Source: Paraphysomonas bandaiensis (taxonomy: Eukaryota > Chrysophyceae). From it: a stretch of 64,000 nucleotides of DNA. The notes below the pieces were generated by a model. That model saw only the letters and a program-made list of their open reading frames with translations, did not search any database and was not told the origin of the DNA. The position numbers were made by a program, and so were the translations under genes. The DNA lies in assembly GCA_965644295.1 (NCBI GenBank), contig CBFFRP010000318.1, positions 1-64,000 of the forward strand. The letters are read 5' to 3'. This document shows, in pieces, positions 41,146-50,965 of this stretch. Numbering within the stretch: the stretch's first letter is position 1; each line of letters opens with the position of its first letter.

Positions 41146-43349
41146 TCATATGGAGACATCCATCCTTGCCACGTCCGAGTTGGCATTCGTCGCACAATGT
41201 AACATGCAGTTTGATAAGCATCAAACCAGAACGACTTTGGAAGTCCAGATGCCGTCAACATCGTCAGTGTCATCTCCCCAATTGTTCGGAATTTCCTCTC
41301 AGACACCGCGTTGAGCTCTGGCGTGTCTCGTGTTGTATGTGACACCCGAGTCCCATATCGCTGCAACAGATACTCTCTTATCTGCTGACTAATAAGTTCG
41401 GATCCTCCATCGGCATGATACTCCACTATACGGTTCCACCCCTCGTACTTCACTAAGTGGACCTCGCACAAGTGTCGTAGACATTTGAACACCTCCTCTC
41501 CGCTTCGAGTCCTCAATCCATATTCCCATATCATCTTTGTTGCTAAGTCCGTGAATAGGAGCACGTACTTATACCCTTGTCTGGATTCACAATTCAGGTA
41601 GACTGAGATGTCCGCTGTCACTCGTTCCAGAAACCTGACTGCGCTTAGCTCTTCGTTGTCCCGTGATTTGAACGAATGCCTGGTTATCTTCGCCTTGGCA
41701 CACCATTTACACAGGGGTTTCTTGCAACTCTTCTCCTTTGCCTTCGAAAGGTGATGTCGTTGTAGTCCTGATCCTCTGAATAACATGTGTCGGTGAGCTT
41801 CTAATAACTTCGATTTCGAGACATGTCCAGTACGCTCATGTAAGCGATCCAACGCATCTTGTCCTGTATTATCCGACAAATTTACCTCCTCCATCTGATT
41901 GCACATAGACACATTTGGCAGATTTAACACCTCCATCAAGTCCACATACGGCATTCCTCCATGCTCATCGTACTCTCCAGTCAACACCTCGTTTCCAGAG
42001 TCCAATTCCACGATTTTAGGCTTTCGAAGCAGTTGTAATCCGTATCCCATTGATCTCAGCATTCCTCCTGACACAATGTTCTTCACCGCTTCCTCACTAA
42101 CTCTGATGTCTCTCCATTCCCCGAATGTACCAGCCCCCTGTGTCTCCAATTGAGAACCCTTTCTAGTTAGTTGGATTGCCCCAAACTCAGGAGTAAATGA
42201 CTCCAGTGCAATTTTATCCTTTACTATAAACAGTCTTTTACTTGCACAACTGTCCAGATATACACGAGGTTCTTCCGACGTATCCACCGATAGCAAAACC
42301 TCTTCTCCAAACATATTCGCTTCATCATCCGACGACTCTCCGTCGTTGACGTATTTCTTCCATTCTGTCTCGAATTTCCTGTTCGATTTTCGAGGATTCT
42401 CATTATCCGGGTTTTTTATGTTCTTCCGTTTTTTCGACTTGCACTGTCGGGCTTTGTGACTAAAATCTCCACAGATATGACAACCAGTATAATCCTTTGA
42501 TCCTGGCTGCTGCACACTCTTCGAAGCCTTTTCCTTTGTCTTCCCTTTTCTTTTGAACTTGTCCATTTTCCTTTGTCGTTCCTTAGCATAACAATTCGCT
42601 GCTACATGTCCCTTCTTCCGACAAAATGAACAAACCACTGGCTCCTTCGACGCCGTAAAATTGATCTCTTCAGATTTGTCTCCCTTTAGTTTCTTCAGTT
42701 GCGTCATAGCCTCGTCATACTCTTCACAAGCCTCTTTCACCGAATCAAATGTAGTTGTTGCTTTAGGCATCATCGCTACCGACATCCATAAATCATGTAA
42801 TTCCTCTATCTGCAGCGCTGCTTTTATCTTTGCTAATTTACTTGCCTCTGTCTGCGGTTGTCCCAATTTTATGAGCTTCTGGATTATACCGTTCAGTCGA
42901 TCTACCCCAACAGACACCTTTTCCCCCGGCCTTATTTTGAACGAATGGTATTCTGCCGTAGTCTTCTCCAATACAGTCCCAATCTCGCCTCTGAACCTAT
43001 CAACCAGTGTCTGAAGGAGCTCACTGGATAACACCTCCTTAGCAGGATCATCAGCAGGTAAAATTGCCTTCCCCTCCAAATATTGATTGGCTACCTCCAA
43101 CACATCAGGGTCATGCTCGCAAGCCTCCCAAATAGTACTAACACAGGTATCATTACGCTCTCTCCATGACTCTAAATTCCTTCCTCCGGCTGGCGGGTCC
43201 TCCAAGCCAAGATGGTTTCGGTTTTTCTTCATTAGATGCATCTTGATTTTTCTCGCTGAATAGTCTGCTTGGTTCTTGTCAAACCGTAGCTTCTTGTCAT
43301 CTTCCCCATCCCTACAACTACCATCCGCTACCATAACAGAAGTTGACAT
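41076..43349 (-). CDS. Copia-A gag-protease-integrase ORF1
   Basis: 757 codons. Gag occupies about 1-330 with two zinc-knuckle-like motifs: CSFCRKKGHVAANC (CCHC) and CHICGDFSHKARQC. Protease active site: VYLDSCASKRLF (DSxA). Then the GAG-pre-integrase HHCC region, HERTGHVSKS and CKWCAKAKI, and the integrase catalytic core TADIS, EYHADGGSEL and NAVSERKFRTIGE (D, D, E). It ends in the wrong frame, VPGGAFPAYRGYG, where RT-proximal integrase should continue. The ATG (MSTSV) lies inside the LTR by my border, so the first codons are LTR-encoded. Confidence 0.9.
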   Translation of the reverse strand: MSTSVMVADGSCRDGEDDKKLRFDKNQADYSARKIKMHLMKKNRNHLGLEDPPAGGRNLESWRERNDTCVSTIWEACEHDPDVLEVANQYLEGKAILPADDPAKEVLSSELLQTLVDRFRGEIGTVLEKTTAEYHSFKIRPGEKVSVGVDRLNGIIQKLIKLGQPQTEASKLAKIKAALQIEELHDLWMSVAMMPKATTTFDSVKEACEEYDEAMTQLKKLKGDKSEEINFTASKEPVVCSFCRKKGHVAANCYAKERQRKMDKFKRKGKTKEKASKSVQQPGSKDYTGCHICGDFSHKARQCKSKKRKNIKNPDNENPRKSNRKFETEWKKYVNDGESSDDEANMFGEEVLLSVDTSEEPRVYLDSCASKRLFIVKDKIALESFTPEFGAIQLTRKGSQLETQGAGTFGEWRDIRVSEEAVKNIVSGGMLRSMGYGLQLLRKPKIVELDSGNEVLTGEYDEHGGMPYVDLMEVLNLPNVSMCNQMEEVNLSDNTGQDALDRLHERTGHVSKSKLLEAHRHMLFRGSGLQRHHLSKAKEKSCKKPLCKWCAKAKITRHSFKSRDNEELSAVRFLERVTADISVYLNCESRQGYKYVLLFTDLATKMIWEYGLRTRSGEEVFKCLRHLCEVHLVKYEGWNRIVEYHADGGSELISQQIREYLLQRYGTRVSHTTRDTPELNAVSERKFRTIGEMTLTMLTASGLPKSFWFDAYQTACYIVRRMPTRTWQGWMSPYECVPGGAFPAYRGYGNGGAKHMC

Positions 43350-43625
43350 TATTTGCTAAGGTTTTCTATTCTCAACTGATAAGATGAAATTATAAACATT
43401 ACATGATAAAGAACCTAAGTTGTGTTCGATGTGTTCAACACCATTCATTTACTACTATAGTGTACAAACCACCCACTCAGTGATCGTATCCTGTATAGTC
43501 ATCCACTTCTACTTCAGTTTCATACTACATAATATAATGTACTAATTACATATATATCTTTCGATCCTTGCATCTCACATAATACTGCACTCAATTGCAA
43601 GTATATAGAATCTTCAGATCTCAAC
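43334..43625 (-). repeat. Copia-A 5' LTR
   Basis: 292 bp. Its inner end includes the gag ATG (43347-43349), and TGGTAGC follows immediately; TGG matches the start expected of a tRNA primer-binding site, but further complementarity is weak. Confidence 0.88.
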
Positions 43626-43882
43626 AAGTAATATATGATATAATTACAAAATGTAGTTATTTTCTTTCGTTGTGTATTGCAGCTTCTTTCAACTTTGGGG
43701 AAAAATTATACTCTAGGTGAAATATGCACATTTTCAATGCTTTTTAGAGTTTTTGTATTAGAAATATTGCTTGTAAATAATTGTGTTATAGGACAGTGAT
43801 CACAAACCCAAATTCGTAGCATGATATATATCAACAAAGAATTTATTAATTACACCATACTAAAAGAATAGATCTTCATCTA

Positions 43883-46800
43883 CTAAAGAATACCAACTGA
43901 ATGCATTCGCTGGCTCAAGTACTCCCTGATATAATCATCTGAAAATTCGCCAGAATACATCTCCCGAACCACATGGAAACCGTCTTGGGCTGACTGCAAA
44001 TAGTCGTCTCGGCTTTGCGCAAAATATTTCATACGATTCACATGCGGATGCTTGTAAGAGAATTCAAAATTATACACATTACGATGTGTGCCCGTTTCTG
44101 GAACTCTCTGTGCAACTATGATATCGGCTTTGAAGCCATGATAGTAAACCAAGGTCAAAACTTTGTAGTCATCTCCAAGGCCATTATCATCTAATATCTG
44201 TTCTATGCATTTTCCAAAACTAGATATCCGCGAGTTTATGACTATGCTGTGCTCATTATCTGTTGCATATTGAATCGGCTCCAAGTGCATGACATTGCTC
44301 TGCAAGGAAGACATGGAGCGTTTAATAACTTCCACAATGTCTTGCGGGAGATCCTCTTCCTTCGTGAGAACGCAAGCCAACGACCTCCACACTTTAGTGG
44401 CTGAATTTCGTTGGGATACACAACACATATCGGTCGACTCAAGCAATGCGGATGTGCGATTAACCACGCCTCTGAGTAAATCAATTGACTTGGGGAAATC
44501 TTTCGACAAAAGTCCAAGCAGGCCTACGAGGGCATACGATAAATTCGCAGGAGTGTCCTGGTTATCAGATGCAGGAATAACCTCAAGTTTATCCACAAAA
44601 GCCTTTGCTTCAGGGTGGCAATGATGTAATCCTCCGAGGCCTGAAAGGGCCATCAACTCAACGTGCCTCGTTTCAGTAAGATACTTGTCAGTTATAGCCA
44701 CCAATAATTCCCTCACGTTATCGTCGTGACTGTACTTTGAGCGCAGCCCCAACAGCATCATACCCAAATACGTGTCGGAATAATCATCTACACGAGAGTG
44801 TTCTACAAGACGTCTAGCAGCAAGCATCATATCACTCACTTCTGGACAGTCCGATGTCATACTCCGTAGCCCGTACAACACATTCGCAATGTTCATGCAC
44901 GAGAATTCGGATGTACACTCGTCAATCAACCTAAACAACTTTGATAGAGTCTGCCGTACCTCAACATAGTTACAGTTCATTCTACCTATACCGGTCATAA
45001 TCATGCTGATATTATCAGGTGCAAAAGGCGGTCGAGAGGGGTTCGAGTCAACGCGATTGATAATACCCAGCAAAACTGCACGAGAAGCTTTCGTTGAGCT
45101 CCCGCCTCGAGATAGCCCATGAAACGACAGTGCCATGTGCTGCTCATTGAAACACATGTCTGGGGATGCTTCGGATATCACATTCGCTAAGATTTTTAGA
45201 AGATCCTGAATCTCTTCTGTCTGGCTATTCATACTTCGAATCCCGTATAACATACAAGCTATGGCAACACTATCGTTCACAGAACTGCCAGATATCTGAA
45301 GAATTTTATCGTTCAGTGTGCGAACAATTTTCGATAGCACATCGCATTCAACAGACATATTATGTAATCCGTACATGGCCTTGCCGATAGCACTCATCGC
45401 CAACTTATCAGTACTTCGAGACAAATGAAAGGACAATATTTTCAGAATATCCATCACATATTCACTGTCATTATTGAAATGTTGTAGACCGTAGAGGGCA
45501 TTGCATATATGGATCCCTCTGCACACCTCACTTCCTTTGACCATACGAGGCCCACTGGCAAGATTTATATTACCATGAGAGTCTATGTCTGGTATTTTGC
45601 TTGCAACAACTTTCAGAGCCTCATGGGCTTCAGGACAATCGGAAGACATGCCATTCAAGCTATACACAACACGACAGAGCACGGTCCCGTCAAGCGTCGT
45701 CGGGGATTTGGATAGCTTGGTCGTAAGGCACTTGAGTAGCGCAACCGGTTCTGGTTGTTTGGAAGACATGTGTTGCAGACCAGAATAGGCCTGACTGACA
45801 AGTACTTTCGAAAGTGGTCTACTGAAAGACCTTACCTTGTCGCAGAGTGTCGATATTAACTGCTTTTCTGGAAGTGATTGGCCAGTGATATGCTGCAGAG
45901 AGGACAATGATGTGTACACCTGATTTCCATTCCAAGCATTCGGTAGACTTGTCTGTAGCTTTTTTGTGAGACATTCAACGACTTCATCACGATTCTCATC
46001 ATTCTTGAACCGAGGCAGAAATTGCAGGGCAGCAACGCAATGAAAAATGTGCTTGGCGTGGCTTAAAGGTTTCTCCGAGTCCACTAATGATCGGAAGAGA
46101 GCCAGAACAATGCCTGGGATGGCTTCAGATGATATGTGCCTTAACTCTTTTATTTCCACAATCGCTCGTCCAATATCTTCAGTTGAGTTGATTGCATTTG
46201 TCATTGTGAGACCTGCGTCTACCTTCTCCGCACATGCACTAAGAACAGCATCCACACCAGCACTGTTTGAACCATATGGAAGGGGTTTGGATATAGCTGC
46301 CAAAGATGAGAGAATGTATTTCACTTCTATGGGTGTAGCATCTACACTTTCTACAGTGTTAGCATTTAAGGCAGGCTTACTTCTCATGCAATGAGCTATT
46401 GTATTCATCGCAATAGTAGCACATTCCTGTCGCACATCCATCGCCACCAATCCGTCCAGAGCACGTACACAAACACGAAACGGTATATTTTCAGGGATAT
46501 TGGCAAAATCATGAGTGCATAGATTGTTCAAAATTGTCAATATCTCTCGGCCAGATGAGCTATGTGAGCCAATGTGACGGAGACCATTCAGGGCCTGTAA
46601 ATACTGAATATCAGTTATAGGAGTCGTCGAGCGCCGGAGAAGCCGTAATATATTATCTACAAGAATCTTTCCCTCTTTGTGCTCCGTTGATATCCAAGAG
46701 AGACTGGACACTATACATGTGATGTCCTCAGCGCTAAGAGGCTCGTTACAGGCAGCAACATGAGGAGTAATGATTGCCAGCAACTCTCGCACAATCTCTT

Positions 46801-47467
46801 CACGGGAAGACATACAACTTAGCCCAGAACAGAGCATTCCTACCATTTTCGCGCTCAGGGGCTTAACTGGGCAAGGTTTGTATATATCACATAGAACTGT
46901 GAGCAGATTCCTTACATCTTTATGAGAGCCATTAAACTTTCGCATTCCGTACATCGACATGCACATCTCCTCCGGGGTGCACACAAGTTGGCCAGAGTCT
47001 GATACTTTCTGATGTAATGTAGATATAAAATGACGAACTTCACTAGTATGACTACTCATACACTGCATGCCATAAAGCAGGCTGCATATTGACGTGCTAT
47101 CTAACGGGTAATCAATTTTTCGAAATGCATTTTCAAGGACACCAAGAAGAGCTCTGCAGTCAGAGCGCTCAATTTCTAAGCTCAATAAACCATTCCCTAA
47201 CAACACAACATCACTCGTCTCATGCATCAGATGCGTTCCTTTAGCAGATACGATAATATTCTGAACCTCTTCAGGGGAGAGAAGAGTTCTATTAATACCC
47301 GCAGTGCTCATTGTAGACAGCACTGGTACACACGCTTGTTGTCTATTTTTTGCCCCTTGTAAAGTATACGCAGATGAAGAAATCCTTCTAGAGGAAAATG
47401 AACTCTCATGACTGTATTTTTTATATGATAAAAATCGATTTAATCGCAATTTTCGATGAGATAACAT
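43883..47467 (-). CDS. Organellar RAP-like protein with helical repeats
   Basis: 1194 residues, no introns. The N-terminus MLSHRKLRLNRFLSYKKY with SSFSSRRISSSAY is basic, Ser-rich and non-acidic, as in a mitochondrial targeting peptide. About 20 degenerate repeats of some 37 residues follow, each with a core like LYGLRSMTSDCPEVSDMM or VYSLNGMSSDCPEAHEAL, which fits the helical-repeat arrays found before RAP domains. The last 90 residues (LVYYHGFKADIIVAQR, RNVYNFEFSYKHPHV, then RDDYLQSAQDGFHVVR) resemble a RAP domain, a restriction-nuclease-like fold of organellar RNA regulators. Likely role: binding and processing mitochondrial RNA. Assignment of RAP is moderate; repeats are clear. It ends at SVGIL. 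Confidence 0.72.
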   Translation of the reverse strand: MLSHRKLRLNRFLSYKKYSHESSFSSRRISSSAYTLQGAKNRQQACVPVLSTMSTAGINRTLLSPEEVQNIIVSAKGTHLMHETSDVVLLGNGLLSLEIERSDCRALLGVLENAFRKIDYPLDSTSICSLLYGMQCMSSHTSEVRHFISTLHQKVSDSGQLVCTPEEMCMSMYGMRKFNGSHKDVRNLLTVLCDIYKPCPVKPLSAKMVGMLCSGLSCMSSREEIVRELLAIITPHVAACNEPLSAEDITCIVSSLSWISTEHKEGKILVDNILRLLRRSTTPITDIQYLQALNGLRHIGSHSSSGREILTILNNLCTHDFANIPENIPFRVCVRALDGLVAMDVRQECATIAMNTIAHCMRSKPALNANTVESVDATPIEVKYILSSLAAISKPLPYGSNSAGVDAVLSACAEKVDAGLTMTNAINSTEDIGRAIVEIKELRHISSEAIPGIVLALFRSLVDSEKPLSHAKHIFHCVAALQFLPRFKNDENRDEVVECLTKKLQTSLPNAWNGNQVYTSLSSLQHITGQSLPEKQLISTLCDKVRSFSRPLSKVLVSQAYSGLQHMSSKQPEPVALLKCLTTKLSKSPTTLDGTVLCRVVYSLNGMSSDCPEAHEALKVVASKIPDIDSHGNINLASGPRMVKGSEVCRGIHICNALYGLQHFNNDSEYVMDILKILSFHLSRSTDKLAMSAIGKAMYGLHNMSVECDVLSKIVRTLNDKILQISGSSVNDSVAIACMLYGIRSMNSQTEEIQDLLKILANVISEASPDMCFNEQHMALSFHGLSRGGSSTKASRAVLLGIINRVDSNPSRPPFAPDNISMIMTGIGRMNCNYVEVRQTLSKLFRLIDECTSEFSCMNIANVLYGLRSMTSDCPEVSDMMLAARRLVEHSRVDDYSDTYLGMMLLGLRSKYSHDDNVRELLVAITDKYLTETRHVELMALSGLGGLHHCHPEAKAFVDKLEVIPASDNQDTPANLSYALVGLLGLLSKDFPKSIDLLRGVVNRTSALLESTDMCCVSQRNSATKVWRSLACVLTKEEDLPQDIVEVIKRSMSSLQSNVMHLEPIQYATDNEHSIVINSRISSFGKCIEQILDDNGLGDDYKVLTLVYYHGFKADIIVAQRVPETGTHRNVYNFEFSYKHPHVNRMKYFAQSRDDYLQSAQDGFHVVREMYSGEFSDDYIREYLSQRMHSVGIL

Positions 47468-48911
47468 GACGACAAATTACATATAGAAAGGGGAGGTATA
47501 TGGGGCTTAAATCAACTCAAAATACTGTGTCTTATGCACTGTAATGATGAGATGAATGTGTGTGAGAAGATGAGTGTATTTACTGGAGAGATAATGAGAG
47601 TGTTGTGATTCTAGTGGGAGTTTGATGAATGCAGTGTGGTTACTGTGGATTGCTATGGAATCACCGCACACCGTACATACACTCTGTATGTATTCTACAT
47701 AGTCATACATGCATACATCTACTATACCATCTACCTACATACCTACATACAGATATATATATGGGACCATCACCACCAGACAACAGGCACTATCTCGTGG
47801 TGCAGGGTACTCTAGTGTCTAAATCTAGGAAATCATAAAAATCTGGGTATTTTTAGGATTCAACTGTCCAAAAACTGCAAAAAAACAAAACGCTAACATA
47901 TAGAAACACACGTTACAATATTCACACTGAAGAGTCTTGAGCTGATGCGTCCGTTGAGCGATATGATCCAGTGACCATTATGCATAGATCATGCATTGAG
48001 ACATGCATGAATATCTTGCTTCCCAACAAGTAATCAACACCACGGGGTGACTGTCATATATATAGTCACATGGACACATAAATCTGCACGTAAACGGCTG
48101 CATAAACGCCTAAATCTATGCATACTATACACTATTTTATAGGGAAGATTGATATGGCTGCCTATTCTTGTCCTTATCACTCAACTGCCTCATCCTTCAA
48201 AAGTATCAACAGAATAAGGATTAAATATGTATCAATGCAGTGTATATATTGGTACTATTCTGAGGCCCAAATTCAGCTATGAATTAGTTTGATGTTTCTT
48301 CACACTCACAGTAGGAATTGATGATCAGCATACAAGAATGATCTGCTAATATCGATATATTAGTAGCCTCCGGCAAAAAGTAATAAGAATATAAGTTAGT
48401 TTGTATTTACTCCCACACAAGTAGGCCCCAGAATATTATTGGTGGCTTCTTGCTTGTAAGACTATATTAGTTGGGTGGTAGTACGATAGTGCATTCGATT
48501 TGTCGTTGGTCCGTATAGAGTATAAAACATGAAATAACGATAACATGTTATTTAGTTAGTAGTTAATTGGACCCCTAGGGGATATATATATCACCTAACT
48601 CAGCATCTCACCGTCTAGAATTTATTTAGAATCGCGCAAATATTTTCGAGGGGTTGGTCATGTGAACAAGCAAATGACCTAGACTTATAGCTTACTATTC
48701 GTGCCATGATAACTTTATAAGTCAAGAAATATAAGTCATGATTCAATTATTATTATTAAGAGGTATAACTAATAATTAATAGCAAGTTACTGTCGCCTGG
48801 ACTTTGAAGTTTAACTGCGATTAGCCACTGTATATTTCTTTTGCTGCATACTACTCACAAATATTGGGCAAAATCCACGAATGATAAGCACGTAATGATG
48901 ATGAAAGCAGA
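47468..48911. other. Intergenic
   Basis: AT-rich, with CATACATACA-type simple sequence near 47706-47752. No gene or repeat family recognised. Confidence 0.4.
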
Positions 48912-50612
48912 TCATCGCCTTCTAAGAGCGCCACTTGGGGTGTAGTCAGTCTTTCTGGGGCGCCCTCTGCCTCGATAAACAGTTCCAGTGCTACTGCGAG
49001 GGCAGATGGCGGGACTGCACCTCGGCTCTGCTATACTCATTCGGTTGATTCCTCCCATCATACCTGCCATAGGATCTTCCATCATACCTCCCATTGGACT
49101 CCCCATCATACCTCCCATAGGACTCCCCATCATACCTCCCATGCCCCCACCCATCTGCATCGCCAAAAGACGCAAAATATCACTCATTCCATTGTCCATG
49201 CGGCTATAATGCTGTGGACGATTCAACTGCTCACGCAGCTGTGCCGATTCTTTGTTAGCTGCCTCAATTTGACGCTGCATACTTTTAAGGTCATCTTTAA
49301 TTTTAGCCACTTCTGCTTCCGATGCCCGAGCAGACGCCTCCGCCGCTTTTTTCTCCGCCTCCAGTACCTCGTTGGCCAAGTGTTTCGTGTGTAGCTCTTT
49401 CTGAGCAAGTTCAAGACTTGACTCCATACCTTCCAGCTTCTCACCCATGGCTTTTTTTTCCTCTAATCTCTCCACCATCTCCGTGACAATGCCATCTACC
49501 TGCTCACTGATTAAAGGGAGCAGCACGCCCATATCCTGGATTACACTCAAATTTTCTAGATCACTGGACCAAGCATGTAGCCGGGCAATCATGAACTGGA
49601 TAAAATCGTAATAATGTTGATCCACCGCTACACAGCGCAACACCCGTAGACCCTCAATGACTTCCAGGAAGTGATGCACTTCTGGTTCAATTCTGCGGTG
49701 CTCAAAATTATCTCTGGCCGAGTGTTCAAGAGTGGACAGCAGTGCGCCTAGGGTATTGACAGCCTCCACAGACAGGCCGACATTGAGAGAGGTGGGGGGG
49801 ATCTCCTGGAAGTCTTGAAATTTCTGAATGAGGCTCAAACGGTTGATCCGCTGGTGGGTACAGTCGGAGTAGCGGTCAAGTGGGTCGTAGAACTCACAGG
49901 TGCTTGCCAAATGAGCAAACAGCTCCGCCGCATTAGGTGAGTGCGAGAATTGCCCCGAAGCTACTGCTTCACCCATGAACTCTCTTAGCTCATCTAAAGT
50001 CCTATCAGGAGGCACTCGGGTGACCAGCAAGAGGGAAGAGCGACTGTAGAAATCCGATCTAGCGCAAAATATGGTCTCGAGCAGATTCAAGGTCTCTCGC
50101 AGTCCTCTTGCGTGGTCTGACAACAAAGCATGGTAGTTAATAATAATGACAACACCCTTCACACTGCGGGCCTTCTGAGCCATTCTGGTGAGTGCATACA
50201 TGTTTGTGATGTCGAATACCACTCCTCTGTTATCCATAAACCCAGGACAATCACAGTATGTTAGATTGACTGTCGGGTCTGAGCAGGACTCTGGGAAGGA
50301 AGTCTGGCTTTGAAAACCATGTCCAATTTCCATTATTGGATTGTCACAAGTGAAGCCTTTCTCCATAGAGTTCTTTACTTTAACTTCCCTCATTTGTTTA
50401 CCCATGAGATAGTTGACAAAAGTTGATTTCCCTGCACCAGTATTACCCACAATTAGAACCAAATCTTTACCGCTTCCTCGCTGTACAGCAGCTTCATCTG
50501 CTCTTGCAATACCAGACAGCAACTCTTTAACAGTTTCTTTCTCAATCTGTGGATATTCGGGAGAAGAACCTTCAGTGGATTTGACTGACTTTGTTTTCTT
50601 AACACTCTTCAT
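48912..50612 (-). CDS. AIG1/IMAP-type GTPase with Met-Gly repeats and AT-hook
   Basis: 566 residues. G1/P-loop VGNTGAGKSTFVNYLMG at 55-71, G3-like DCPGFMDNRG near 118-127, then VKGVVIIINYHALLSDHARG, the usual long helix region of AIG1-type GTPases. Residues about 400-470 form a coiled coil (EEKKAMGEKLEGMESSLE). Residues about 487-521 repeat MGGMMGSP. The tail YRGRGRPRKTDY (about 546-557) is a textbook AT-hook core (RGRP) and suggests DNA binding or nuclear targeting, unusual for this family. It pairs head-to-head with the GTPase at 50966. Family members polymerise on membranes in immunity; the role here is unknown. Confidence 0.85.
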   Translation of the reverse strand: MKSVKKTKSVKSTEGSSPEYPQIEKETVKELLSGIARADEAAVQRGSGKDLVLIVGNTGAGKSTFVNYLMGKQMREVKVKNSMEKGFTCDNPIMEIGHGFQSQTSFPESCSDPTVNLTYCDCPGFMDNRGVVFDITNMYALTRMAQKARSVKGVVIIINYHALLSDHARGLRETLNLLETIFCARSDFYSRSSLLLVTRVPPDRTLDELREFMGEAVASGQFSHSPNAAELFAHLASTCEFYDPLDRYSDCTHQRINRLSLIQKFQDFQEIPPTSLNVGLSVEAVNTLGALLSTLEHSARDNFEHRRIEPEVHHFLEVIEGLRVLRCVAVDQHYYDFIQFMIARLHAWSSDLENLSVIQDMGVLLPLISEQVDGIVTEMVERLEEKKAMGEKLEGMESSLELAQKELHTKHLANEVLEAEKKAAEASARASEAEVAKIKDDLKSMQRQIEAANKESAQLREQLNRPQHYSRMDNGMSDILRLLAMQMGGGMGGMMGSPMGGMMGSPMGGMMEDPMAGMMGGINRMSIAEPRCSPAICPRSSTGTVYRGRGRPRKTDYTPSGALRRR

Positions 50613-50965
50613 TGATATTTATGCTCTAAACTTCTTAAATATACTTGTAATAATGACTGATGTGATGATGCTTATATATGCCTATATACGGTCCCTGTTC
50701 TTGTCAACTTCTCGTAAAGATTCTGGACTTTCTTGTCCAGTTTGATCCCATTTTGGACAAAAAAATCCAGAAAAAATTCCAAAGAATAGTCCAATTTTGC
50801 CCTTTCTGGTCGAATAATCTCCACAGTACAGTACAGCATGTGTCCATAATATCCAGCCATAGCATAGTACTGTATCACTCTACCCCCTTCTTCATTAATT
50901 GAATCCCATAATAATTAACATCATTGTCCTACATTCTCACTGTCATCACAACAACAATCAACAAC
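50613..50965. promoter_or_regulatory. Shared promoter region of the divergent GTPases
   Basis: Only 353 bp separate the two start codons. It includes a TATATATGCCTATATA stretch near 50671-50686 and an inverted repeat around CTGGACTTTCTTGTCCAG (50723-50740). No factor site can be named. Confidence 0.45.

Larger units (their letters stand above)
38329..43630 (-). mobile_element. Full-length Ty1/copia retrotransposon (Copia-A)
   Basis: About 5.3 kb in minus orientation. LTRs at 38334-38625 and 43334-43625 read identically wherever I compared them, and AAGTA flanks both ends (38329-38333 and 43626-43630) as a 5-bp target duplication; borders may be off by one base. The polypurine tract GAGGGGGAG abuts the 3' LTR. 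Two overlapping frames cover gag, protease, integrase, RT and RNase H in copia order (integrase before RT). Identical LTRs mean recent insertion. A broken relative lies at 9232-10371. Confidence 0.93.

Noticed and set aside
40119-42153. Plus-strand frames over the Copia-A element
   Set aside because: Antisense shadows of gag-pol.
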